Notes: generated from the letters alone by a model not told the origin. Shown: positions 1 to 6,370, numbered from the stretch's first letter. The stretch: DNA of 7,337 nucleotides from Anaerolineales bacterium UBA4823 (GCA_002402275.1 DHFN01000244.1:1-7337), one strand, 5' to 3'. Numbers and translations are program-made.

Positions 1-89
1 AAGGTTATGTCCGCATTTGTGTTTGTGCTGAAGAAGGGATTATTCGAGAAGCTTTACAAAGGATTACAGATTGGATGGTGAGGCAATGA
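1..89 (+). CDS. Aminotransferase class I/II, C-terminal fragment (5' truncated)
   Basis: This is the tail of a gene that begins before the window. The reading frame starts at base 3 and gives 28 residues before TGA at 87-89. The peptide opens GYVRI, continues with an acidic pair (AEEG) and ends in an amphipathic helix with EALQRI. This is the usual end of fold-type I PLP-dependent aminotransferases (aspartate/aromatic type), in which the arginine of the xYVRI strand binds the substrate carboxylate. The stop overlaps the ATG of aroC (ATGA at 86-89), so the two are probably translationally coupled. An aminotransferase beside chorismate genes could carry out the last step to phenylalanine or tyrosine, but with only the tail visible the substrate is not determined. 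Family call moderate, specificity unknown. Confidence 0.6.
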   Translation, partial: GYVRICVCAEEGIIREALQRITDWMVRQ

Positions 90-1258
90 GTCTTCGTTTC
101 CTAACTGCCGGTGAATCGCACGGTCCGGCTTTGGCAGCCATTCTTGAAGGGTTACCTGCCGGATTGAACATCGTTTTACCCGTAATTAATCATGAGCTGG
201 AACGCCGTCAAAGCGGAAGTGGCGCAGGTGCTCGAATGAAAATAGAACGGGATCAAGTAAGAATATTGAGTGGGGTAATGGAAGGGAAGACCATTGGCTC
301 TCCATTAGCAATGTTGATTGAAAATAGAGACCATGATAAATGGTATAACAAACCCATACCCGCATTGACCATCCCAAGACCTGGACATGCTGATCTGTCC
401 GCTACATTAAAGTATGGATACTCCGATTTACGTCCCGCTTTAGAAAGGGCTTCCGCCCGCGAAACTGCCGCACGGGTGGCTGTAGGAGCGATCTGCAAGC
501 TCTTACTAAGTGAATTTAATGTTCGAGTGGAAGGGTATGTGCGTTCCATAGGAGAAATCGAAGCAAACATAGAGGATATTCCCATTGAAACACGGTATCA
601 GCTTGCTGAACAATCCTCAGTTCGTTGCCCGGATGAATCAAGCTCAAAAAAGATGGAAGCCCGAATCAGCGGTATTATGGAGGAAAAAGATACCTTAGGA
701 GGGATCATTGATGTGCTAGTGTTTAATCCTCCGCCTGGGCTTGGTTCTCATGTCCAATGGGATCGTCGGTTAGATGCCCGATTAGGAGCGGCTATTTTGA
801 GCATTCAAGCAATGAAAGGGGTTGAAATTGGGGATGCCTTTAGAAATGCACACTTATCTGGTACCCAAGCTCAGGATGCGATCTATCTTGAAGGGGAAAA
901 ACTAGTTCGGCACACGTTGCGGAGTGGCGGAATTGAAGGGGGAATCAGCACAGGGGATACGATTCTCATCCGGGCAGCGATGAAACCGATTGCAACCACT
1001 TTAACTCCTCAGGCTTCGGTGGATTTATTCCATCAGGAGAGCGCCAAGACACGTTATGAGCGCTCGGATTATTGCCCGGTTCCCCGAGCAGTCCCAATTG
1101 TCGAAAGCATGGCTGCTTTTGTTATTGCTGATGCATTGGTTGAAAAACTTGGGGGTGATTCAATTGCTGAAATGAAAAACCATTATCAAACAACATCACA
1201 ATCTCAATTAAGTGATCTAAATTTAGACGGAAAGGAGCATATTTTTTGGAAGGAATGA
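86..1258 (+). CDS. aroC: Chorismate synthase
   Basis: Cytoplasmic, reduced-FMN-dependent lyase that turns 5-enolpyruvylshikimate-3-phosphate into chorismate, the last common step of aromatic synthesis. It has 390 residues, a normal family length. Visible motifs are GESHG at 9-13 with the conserved His12, RMKIE at 50-54 leading into ILSGV at 60-64, PGHAD at 99-103, the second signature ERASARETAARVAVGA at 120-135, and the third signature RSDYCPVPRAVPIVES at 326-341. The ATG at 86 is chosen because it puts the usual short MSLRFLTAGESHG leader at the N-terminus and forms an ATGA overlap with the upstream stop. An in-frame TTG at 71 has AAAGGA seven bases upstream and would add five residues. One oddity is that the common GYGRG stretch reads GSGAG (44-48), losing an arginine near the FMN/substrate site. 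Overlaps the next gene. Confidence 0.96.
   Translation: MSLRFLTAGESHGPALAAILEGLPAGLNIVLPVINHELERRQSGSGAGARMKIERDQVRILSGVMEGKTIGSPLAMLIENRDHDKWYNKPIPALTIPRPGHADLSATLKYGYSDLRPALERASARETAARVAVGAICKLLLSEFNVRVEGYVRSIGEIEANIEDIPIETRYQLAEQSSVRCPDESSSKKMEARISGIMEEKDTLGGIIDVLVFNPPPGLGSHVQWDRRLDARLGAAILSIQAMKGVEIGDAFRNAHLSGTQAQDAIYLEGEKLVRHTLRSGGIEGGISTGDTILIRAAMKPIATTLTPQASVDLFHQESAKTRYERSDYCPVPRAVPIVESMAAFVIADALVEKLGGDSIAEMKNHYQTTSQSQLSDLNLDGKEHIFWKE
1231..1237 (+). promoter_or_regulatory. Shine-Dalgarno AAAGGAG inside the end of aroC, which bears on the aroKB start
   Basis: AAAGGAG lies eight bases before an in-frame TTG at 1246 and 17 bases before the ATG at 1255. The spacing is ideal for the TTG, whereas the ATG is the start that gives the usual shikimate kinase N-terminus and an ATGA overlap. 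The site is seen in the sequence; which start it serves is undecided. Confidence 0.5.
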
Positions 1259-2820
1259 ACCTTTATCTTTATGGCCCCCCTGGATCTGGAAAGACAACAG
1301 TCGGACGGTACCTGGCACAACATACCGGATTCGGATTTGTAGACTTAGATACCCTGATCGAAGCAATGGCGGAAAGATCTATTCCCCAGATCTTCGAACG
1401 GGAGGGAGAATTAGGGTTTAGGCATTATGAAACAGCTGCTCTAGAAAAAGTCGCCAGTTATCATGATCAAGTGATTGCACTTGGTGGGGGGGCATTGTTA
1501 GATCCTCAAAATCGTTCAACCGCTGAAAAGACCGGTCTGGTATTTTGCTTGCAGGCAGAAATTACTACATTATTGAAACGCTTAAATGATGATGATACTC
1601 AACGTCCCTTGTTGGCTGAAGATCAATTAAAAAAATTAGAAAATTTACTTGATAAACGAGGTGAGCATTATCACTCTTTTTACAATCAAATCACAACTGA
1701 TCACCAGACCATTGCTCAAATCAGTTGGGAAATTCAAAAAAAGGCGGGGATATTTTTGGTAAAAGGGATGGATTTACCTTATGAAGTGCGAGTGGAAGAA
1801 AACGGGTTAGCTCGGATTGGTGAAATTCTTCTCCAAAAAGGATTTCGCGGACATCTCTATGTGTTGACCGATGAAAATGTTGCTCAGTATTATCTTCAAA
1901 CACTTATCAGCAACTTGGCTCAGTCTGGATTTAAAATTTCCCAAATGATTTTACCGCCTGGCGAACAAACCAAGACTATCGGGACATTACAAGCACTTTG
2001 GGGAAATATGGTTGAGCAAGGTTTAGACCGTTCCAGTATCCTTATTGCTCTGGGGGGTGGGGTGGTAAGTGATATCGGTGGTTTTGTCAGCGCTACTTTT
2101 ATGCGCGGCATCCCTTGGATTGTCATTCCTACATCTTTATTAGCTATGGTAGATGCAAGCCTAGGTGGCAAAACTGGAGTCGACCTACCAAATGGGAAAA
2201 ATCTAGTAGGTGCGTTTTACGCTCCTCGTTATGTTTTAGCAGATCCGCAAGTTCTTAGCACTTTGCCAGAACCGGAAATGCGTTCTGGATTAGCCGAAGT
2301 GGTAAAAAGTGCTGTTATTGGAGATGTGGATTTATTTGATTTGTGTGCTACTGGATGGGAGAATGTGTTGTCGAATCTTGGTCAAATTATCCAGCGTTCC
2401 ATGGCGGTGAAAATTAAGATCATTCAAGACGATCCTTATGAGAAGAGAAATCGAGCAATTCTGAATTATGGACATACTGTTGGACATGCCATTGAATGTC
2501 TTTCAAAGTATTCACTGCCTCATGGATTGTGTGTGGCAATGGGCATGGTAGCTGAAACACGCTTGGCAGAGGAGCTAAACCTGGCTCATAGCGGTTTGTC
2601 AGAAACCATTAAAAGGGTTCTAAATCAATTAGGCTTACCTAACAAAATCCCCGCGTCCTTTCTTGCAGAGGATGTGATTGCAGCGATGCGATCGGACAAA
2701 AAAAAGAGTGAGGGGTCTATCCGTTTTTCATTGCCGATCAAAATAGGGGAAGTAAAATCTGGTTTTATAATTGAAGATACCCAACTTCTCTCCTCTGTTC
2801 TTAAAGAATGTCAGGAATAA
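1255..2820 (+). CDS. aroKB: Bifunctional shikimate kinase / 3-dehydroquinate synthase (fusion)
   Basis: One 521-residue protein carries two non-consecutive shikimate-pathway enzymes. Residues 1 to about 160 are shikimate kinase: Walker A GPPGSGKT at 7-14, shikimate-binding D32 in the DLD motif, R56 in GFRHYE, the GGG loop at 77-79, lid arginine R117 in RPLL, and R135. After a short linker, residues from about 172 form the NAD- and metal-dependent 3-dehydroquinate synthase: PPGEQTKT at 234-241, GGGVVSDIGGF at 267-277, GGKTGVD at 304-310, GKNLVGAF at 314-321, and the probable metal ligands E348 (AEVVK), H407 (NYGHTVGHA) and H423 (PHGLCV). Both halves look catalytically complete. The same kinase-synthase fusion is known in Thermotoga (AroKB). 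The start is ATG 1255 overlapping the aroC stop; TTG 1246 with a better-spaced Shine-Dalgarno is a real alternative. An A7 run sits at the domain junction. Confidence 0.95.
   Translation: MNLYLYGPPGSGKTTVGRYLAQHTGFGFVDLDTLIEAMAERSIPQIFEREGELGFRHYETAALEKVASYHDQVIALGGGALLDPQNRSTAEKTGLVFCLQAEITTLLKRLNDDDTQRPLLAEDQLKKLENLLDKRGEHYHSFYNQITTDHQTIAQISWEIQKKAGIFLVKGMDLPYEVRVEENGLARIGEILLQKGFRGHLYVLTDENVAQYYLQTLISNLAQSGFKISQMILPPGEQTKTIGTLQALWGNMVEQGLDRSSILIALGGGVVSDIGGFVSATFMRGIPWIVIPTSLLAMVDASLGGKTGVDLPNGKNLVGAFYAPRYVLADPQVLSTLPEPEMRSGLAEVVKSAVIGDVDLFDLCATGWENVLSNLGQIIQRSMAVKIKIIQDDPYEKRNRAILNYGHTVGHAIECLSKYSLPHGLCVAMGMVAETRLAEELNLAHSGLSETIKRVLNQLGLPNKIPASFLAEDVIAAMRSDKKKSEGSIRFSLPIKIGEVKSGFIIEDTQLLSSVLKECQE
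1736..1742 (+). other. A7 homopolymer at the AroK/AroB domain junction
   Basis: Seven adenines fall in the codons for Q161, K162 and K163, just where the kinase domain ends. Reading through with one A added meets TGA about 14 codons later. With one A removed it meets TAA about 6 codons later. Slippage in either direction would therefore release a kinase-only product. The run and its consequences are read from the sequence; whether slippage happens is not known. Confidence 0.35.
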
Positions 2821-2831
2821 AGGGAAATAAA

Positions 2832-3284
2832 ATGACCTCAATATTTGTATTACATGGCCCAAATTTGAACTTGCTTGGTAAACGCGAACCTGATTGGTAC
2901 GGGAATAAAACCCTGGCGGAGATCGATCAGATGTTAATCGAAGAAGGTAAGAAGTTAGAGTTGGAAGTAAGAACCAGCCAATCGAATTCTGAAGGAGTCT
3001 TAATTGACCTGTTGCAGGAATCAGCCCAATGGGCACAAGGGGTTATTTTTAATCCTGGAGGATATACTCATACTTCCATAGCTCTACGGGATACCATCAC
3101 TGCCATTCAGATTCCAGTCATTGAGGTACATCTTTCGAATGTGTACGCACGAGAAGATTTTCGTCATCGTTCGACAATCTCCGCTGTGTGCAGGGGAAAA
3201 ATTGTTGGGTTTGGTTGGAGATCGTACTGGTTAGCAATTCATGCTCTAGCGGGGATTATCCAAGAGAACAATAAAACGCGGTAG
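2832..3284 (+). CDS. aroQ: 3-dehydroquinate dehydratase, type II
   Basis: Cytoplasmic dodecameric dehydratase that converts 3-dehydroquinate to 3-dehydroshikimate, the step right after the AroB half of the preceding fusion. It has 150 residues, the standard size. Visible landmarks are HGPNLNLLGKREP at 8-20 (N11, R18), catalytic Y23 in WYG, NPGGYTHTS at 74-82 with N74 and H80, and the EVHLSNVYARE block at 98-108 with catalytic H100 and R107, followed by R111. The second histidine of the common SNVHARE motif is a tyrosine here; as far as I recall this is tolerated in the family, because the catalytic histidine is the one before LSN. The start at 2832 has AAGGGA (2820-2825) six bases upstream and fits the family N-terminus; an in-frame ATG at 2808 would add eight residues overlapping aroKB. 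The gap to aroKB is 11 bases, so the two genes are almost surely cotranscribed. Confidence 0.95.
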   Translation: MTSIFVLHGPNLNLLGKREPDWYGNKTLAEIDQMLIEEGKKLELEVRTSQSNSEGVLIDLLQESAQWAQGVIFNPGGYTHTSIALRDTITAIQIPVIEVHLSNVYAREDFRHRSTISAVCRGKIVGFGWRSYWLAIHALAGIIQENNKTR

Positions 3285-3286
3285 AA

Positions 3287-3303
3287 TTCCGAGTAGATCG
3301 GAA
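3287..3303 (+). promoter_or_regulatory. Small hairpin covering the SDR ribosome binding site
   Basis: TTCCGA (3287-3292), a GTAGA loop and TCGGAA (3298-3303) form a perfect 6-bp inverted repeat filling most of the 23-base gap between aroQ and the SDR gene. The right arm contains most of the only visible Shine-Dalgarno (GGAAG, 3300-3304) for the ATG at 3308. No T-tract follows, so it is not a classical terminator. A ribosome finishing aroQ at 3284 would melt it, which would couple the two genes. The regulatory role is inference. Confidence 0.4.
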
Positions 3304-3307
3304 GATA

Positions 3308-4252
3308 ATGAAAATATTTGTCACGGGAGGTACCGGCTTTGTCGGAAAATCCCTGGTGCGTCGTTTGGTTGATTCGGGTCATGAGGTCCGTTTACTGGTT
3401 CGTCCGTCTCAAACTTCTCCAAATGTTCCCAAGGGTGTACCAGTGGAAATTGCGGTAAGCAGCATCAGTGACCGCCGAGGGTTGCGGTCAGCAATGAATG
3501 GTGTTGATGTTGTTTATCATCTCGCAAGTGTTGAGCGGCTAGGAGCTTATGCTGATTTAATGAATGTGGACATCAAAGGGACACGTATAGTCGCTGAATT
3601 AGCCAAAGAACTGAAGGTTAAGCGGTTATTTTTCATTAGTCACTTAGGAGCCGAAAGGTATTCTGCTTATCCAATCAGCAAAGCAAAGGCATTCGGAGAA
3701 GAAGCAATCCGGGAAAGCGGTGTAGATTATACGATTTTTCGTTCTGGGATTTTATTTGGTGAAGGGGATCATTTTACCAGAGGTCTTGCTTTTTTATTAG
3801 CTGGGGTACCGTTCGTTTTTCTAATGCCAGGAGATGGGAAAACCGTCTTACAACCCTTATGGGTTGAAGATTTGACCAGGATTATGACTTGGTCTTTAGA
3901 TGATCCTGCTACGATAAATCAAATTTACGAAGTTGGTGGTCCTGAGATCTTGCCTTTTGATCAAATTGTTCAAACCATTATGGAGGTACTTCACATTCGA
4001 AAAAGGTTGTTTAAAGTAGATCCTCCGGTATTACGCGGTTTGACGGTCTTCCTTGAAACGACCTTACCTAGAACCCCGGTTTCGGTTTTCTGGTTGGATT
4101 ATTTGGCGACCAATCATACTTGTGCGATTGATACTCTGCCCCGGGTGTTTAATCTCCTTCCAAGCCGATTTTCCCAACAGCTTCAATATTTGGAAAATAT
4201 CCCATGGCGCAAATTATTTCGAGAAACTTTTATCCAGAAAAGGAAATCATGA
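3308..4252 (+). CDS. Atypical SDR / NAD(P)-binding epimerase-like protein (NDUFA9-like, COG0702 type)
   Basis: A 314-residue Rossmann-fold protein of the extended/atypical short-chain dehydrogenase superfamily. The dinucleotide-binding TGGTGFVG is at 6-13, followed by a basic stretch (RLLVRPSQ) where NADP-preferring members hold the 2'-phosphate. The DVVYHLA strand is at 67-73 and YPISK (Y121, K125) has the YxxxK spacing. QPLWVEDLTR (182-191) and the C-terminal LRGLTVFLETTLPRTP stretch resemble proteins annotated as complex I NDUFA9-like or NmrA-like. The hydrophobic segment near 160-175 is short and not a convincing membrane span. The substrate is unknown and I do not infer a reaction. The gene follows aroQ after 23 bases and ends in an ATGA overlap with the GNAT gene, so it belongs with the GNAT/enolase cluster at least by coupling. 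Family call is firm, function open. Confidence 0.85.
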   Translation: MKIFVTGGTGFVGKSLVRRLVDSGHEVRLLVRPSQTSPNVPKGVPVEIAVSSISDRRGLRSAMNGVDVVYHLASVERLGAYADLMNVDIKGTRIVAELAKELKVKRLFFISHLGAERYSAYPISKAKAFGEEAIRESGVDYTIFRSGILFGEGDHFTRGLAFLLAGVPFVFLMPGDGKTVLQPLWVEDLTRIMTWSLDDPATINQIYEVGGPEILPFDQIVQTIMEVLHIRKRLFKVDPPVLRGLTVFLETTLPRTPVSVFWLDYLATNHTCAIDTLPRVFNLLPSRFSQQLQYLENIPWRKLFRETFIQKRKS

Positions 4253-5154
4253 GTGAATCCACATATAAATTACGTTTTATAGAAACTGCTGAGGAATTTA
4301 TCGAAGTAGAAAATTTACAAAGACTCGTTTGGGCAGGAAATGAGACCGAAGTAATCCCTAGCCATTTGCTCATATCCAGCGTACGACATGGGGGAATTTG
4401 TATAGGTGCATTCACAGGAGAGGATAAGTTAGCGGGATTTGTGTTTGGAATGCCTGGCTTTTTGGAATCCCCAACCGGAATTCAATTAGTGCATTATTCT
4501 CATTTGCTTGGAGTCCATCCAGCCCATCGGAATGAAGGATTGGGTTTTCAATTAAAAAGAGCTCAGTGGCAAATGGTGAGGAAACAAGGAGTAGACCGCA
4601 TTACCTGGACTTATGATCCGCTATTAAGCCGCAACGCTCAGTTAAATATATCAAAATCAGGTGCGGTCTGTAATACCTATTATATAAATTATTACAATGA
4701 ACTTAGAGATGAGATGAATGTCAGTCTTCCTACGGATCGGTTTGAAGTGGATTGGTGGATTAATACCAAACGGGTTAGCCGGCACTTGAGCCGACAGGCT
4801 CGCCAGCCTTTAGACCTAGCCCATTACCTGGCTGCTGGAGCAGAAATAATCAATCCCAGTGGCTTAGACACTGATGGATTGGTGTATCCGATTAAAGTTC
4901 AATATCCATTTGAGATTGATATTCCCGATGAAGCTGTTCAGCAATATCCAGCGTTGTTATTAGTAGAAATACCAGCGGATTATTTAGAAATTAAATCAAA
5001 GGACCTTCATTTGGCTATTGAATGGCGATTTCATACTCGAGATATCTTTACCCGATTGTTCCGTTTGGGTTATTTTGTGACTGATTTTGTTTTCCTTAAA
5101 GGTAAAAACGCACGTAGCTTTTATGTGCTAAGTCATGGAGAGGCAACATTATGA
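4249..5154 (+). CDS. GNAT-family N-acyltransferase, COG3375 type (candidate N-succinyltransferase)
   Basis: A 301-residue cytoplasmic protein. The acetyl/acyl-CoA binding motif A is LLGVHPAHRNEGLGFQLK at 86-103, with RNEGLG (94-99) forming the pyrophosphate loop. Downstream, ITWTYDPLLSRNAQLN (118-133) and SLPTDRFEVDWW (159-170) are hallmarks of the COG3375 group as I remember it. The C-terminal ~110 residues extend past the core GNAT fold and are typical of that group. Start ATG 4249 overlaps the SDR stop (ATGA) and has AAGGAA at 4240-4245. It also overlaps the following enolase-superfamily gene by ATGA. GNATs next to N-succinylamino acid racemases are known or proposed to succinylate D-amino acids from succinyl-CoA, as in Geobacillus, so that role is the best guess. 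The acyl donor and acceptor cannot be read from sequence. Confidence 0.85.
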   Translation: MSESTYKLRFIETAEEFIEVENLQRLVWAGNETEVIPSHLLISSVRHGGICIGAFTGEDKLAGFVFGMPGFLESPTGIQLVHYSHLLGVHPAHRNEGLGFQLKRAQWQMVRKQGVDRITWTYDPLLSRNAQLNISKSGAVCNTYYINYYNELRDEMNVSLPTDRFEVDWWINTKRVSRHLSRQARQPLDLAHYLAAGAEIINPSGLDTDGLVYPIKVQYPFEIDIPDEAVQQYPALLLVEIPADYLEIKSKDLHLAIEWRFHTRDIFTRLFRLGYFVTDFVFLKGKNARSFYVLSHGEATL

Positions 5155-6260
5155 GAATCGAAAAAATTGTGATGGATCATCTGCGGATGCCGTTGAAATC
5201 CGCGTTTGAAACTTCGTTCGGTCGCAGTATAAATCGCGATTGTTTATTGCTACGGGTCTATGATGATGGGTTAGAAGGAATTGGAGAGTGTGCAGCAGAT
5301 TGGGATCCGGGTTATTCAAGCGAAACGGTAGGAACTTCCTGGGTTATCTTGGAACAATTTATCCTTCCGATTGTATTGGGGGTGGATTTTAACATGCCGC
5401 AAGACCTTCAAAAACAGCTGGCATCAATTCGTGGGCATCGTATGGCAAAAGCAGCTTTAGAAATGGCTCTATGGGATTTATATGGAAAGCAAATGCAAAT
5501 GCCATTGAAGGAGTTGTTAGGAGGTGTAAAAGACCGGGTGGATGTAGGGGTTTCGGTTGGAATCCAAAATACTACCCCGGAGTTAGTCGAAACGGTCTCA
5601 AAATTTCTAGAAGATGGCTACCAGAGAATAAAACTCAAAATAAAACCAGCCCGCGATATTGAGGATGTGAAGGCTGTGCGTTTTACATTTCCAAAAATCC
5701 GCTTACAAGTCGATGCCAATTCAGCATATACTCTCGCTGATACAGAGAGATTACTTCCTTTGGATGAATTGAACTTATTATTGATTGAGCAACCCCTAGA
5801 TGAAGAGGATTTGTGGGATCACCATAAAATCCAAAAACTTTTTCATACACCGATTTGTCTGGATGAGAGTATTTTATCCGTGCAGCATGCCCGCCAAGCG
5901 TTGGAAATGCAATCTTGCCGGGTGATTAATATTAAGGCAGGACGAGTCGGGGGGCTTACCGAAGCAAAAAAAATCCATGATTTATGTTTAGGGCAATCCA
6001 TTCCGGTCTGGTGTGGAGGGATGCTGGAAACCGGTGTGGGTCGGGTATCTAATCTTGCTTTGGCTAGTTTACCTGGCTTTACCCTGCCAGGAGATATCTC
6101 TGCAACAGATCGGTATTATGATGAAGATATAACCAATGAGCGTTTTATACTTAACTCCGACAGTACGATTGATGTTCAGAAGGGGATTGGATTGGGAATA
6201 ACGCTTAACCAGAAAGCCGTTAAAAAATATTCTCTCAGAGAACTTGTCTTCCCAAACTGA
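5151..6260 (+). CDS. menC: o-Succinylbenzoate synthase / N-succinylamino acid racemase (enolase superfamily)
   Basis: A 369-residue enolase-superfamily enzyme of the NSAR/OSBS subgroup. The N-terminal capping domain has MPLKSAFETSFG (13-24) and RGHRMAKAALEMALWD (94-109). The barrel carries the KxK pair K161/K163, metal ligands D188 (VDAN), E213 (IEQP) and D238 (LDES), the second catalytic lysine K262 in NIKAGRVGG, and the CGGMLETGVGR loop (288-298). Length and motif order match Amycolatopsis NSAR. R265, three residues after the catalytic lysine, corresponds to the second-shell arginine (R266 in Amycolatopsis) reported to favour racemase over OSBS reactivity. The enzyme may racemise N-succinylamino acids, make o-succinylbenzoate for menaquinone, or do both. 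The ATG at 5151 overlaps the GNAT stop and has GGAGAGG at 5137-5143. No other men genes are visible, so the symbol names the family rather than a proven role. Confidence 0.92.
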   Translation: MRIEKIVMDHLRMPLKSAFETSFGRSINRDCLLLRVYDDGLEGIGECAADWDPGYSSETVGTSWVILEQFILPIVLGVDFNMPQDLQKQLASIRGHRMAKAALEMALWDLYGKQMQMPLKELLGGVKDRVDVGVSVGIQNTTPELVETVSKFLEDGYQRIKLKIKPARDIEDVKAVRFTFPKIRLQVDANSAYTLADTERLLPLDELNLLLIEQPLDEEDLWDHHKIQKLFHTPICLDESILSVQHARQALEMQSCRVINIKAGRVGGLTEAKKIHDLCLGQSIPVWCGGMLETGVGRVSNLALASLPGFTLPGDISATDRYYDEDITNERFILNSDSTIDVQKGIGLGITLNQKAVKKYSLRELVFPN

Positions 6261-6320
6261 GAAATGATTAATTCGGAATGGGAATACCCAACCTAGATTT
6301 AAAAAAATCCCTAAAATAAT

Positions 6321-6349
6321 TTGCATTATCTATCTCTCTCGACTATACT
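6321..6349 (+). promoter_or_regulatory. Sigma-70-like promoter for the cyclase gene
   Basis: TTGCAT at 6321-6326 and TATACT at 6344-6349 are separated by exactly 17 bases. The -10 box matches the consensus at five of six positions, the -35 at three. Transcription would start near A6356, giving a leader of only about 19 bases before the ATG at 6375. The promoter lies in the longest non-coding gap of the window (6261-6374), which is AT-rich. It marks the start of a new transcription unit after the enolase gene. Confidence 0.6.
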
Positions 6350-6362
6350 AGAATCATGTTCG

Positions 6363-6370
6363 AAGGAGGT
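6363..6370 (+). promoter_or_regulatory. Strong Shine-Dalgarno AAGGAGGT deciding the cyclase start
   Basis: AAGGAGGT is fully complementary to the 16S rRNA tail and ends four bases before the ATG at 6375. This fixes the cyclase start there rather than at the upstream in-frame TTG (6321), which coincides with the -35 box. It is the strongest ribosome binding site for a gene start in the window. Confidence 0.8.

Noticed and set aside
253..585. Minus-strand open frame of 110 codons opposite aroC
   Set aside because: Lies wholly within aroC, has no recognisable domain and no promoter or Shine-Dalgarno; a shadow of the real coding strand.
2698..2705. A8 run near the end of the dehydroquinate synthase domain
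   Set aside because: It encodes the common DKK motif; slippage would only truncate the protein, and nothing suggests a useful alternative product.
2808..2831. Earlier ATG for aroQ inside aroKB
   Set aside because: Type II dehydroquinases normally begin a few residues before the LHGPNLNLLG motif, and ATG 2832 has its own AAGGGA.
2728..3036. Minus-strand open frame of 102 codons across the aroKB-aroQ junction
   Set aside because: Antisense to two clear genes and with no family resemblance.
4204..4248. Earlier ATG for the GNAT gene
   Set aside because: It would overlap the SDR gene by 49 bases without a Shine-Dalgarno; ATG 4249 has AAGGAA and an ATGA overlap.
4053..4256. Plus-strand 67-codon open frame at the end of the SDR gene
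   Set aside because: Out-of-frame shadow of conserved SDR sequence.
4788..4801. GAGCC-GACA-GGCTC hairpin in the GNAT gene
   Set aside because: A 5-bp stem inside a coding region with no following T-tract; likely chance.
6279..6311. Possible terminator after the enolase gene (TGGG-AATA-CCCA, then GATTT-AAAA-AAATC)
   Set aside because: The stems are only 4 and 5 bp, the second is all AT but one pair, and no T-tract follows on the plus strand.
6069..6326. Minus-strand open frame of 85 codons over the end of the enolase gene and the gap after it
   Set aside because: Mostly antisense to conserved enolase-barrel sequence, and the remainder lies in AT-rich intergenic DNA.
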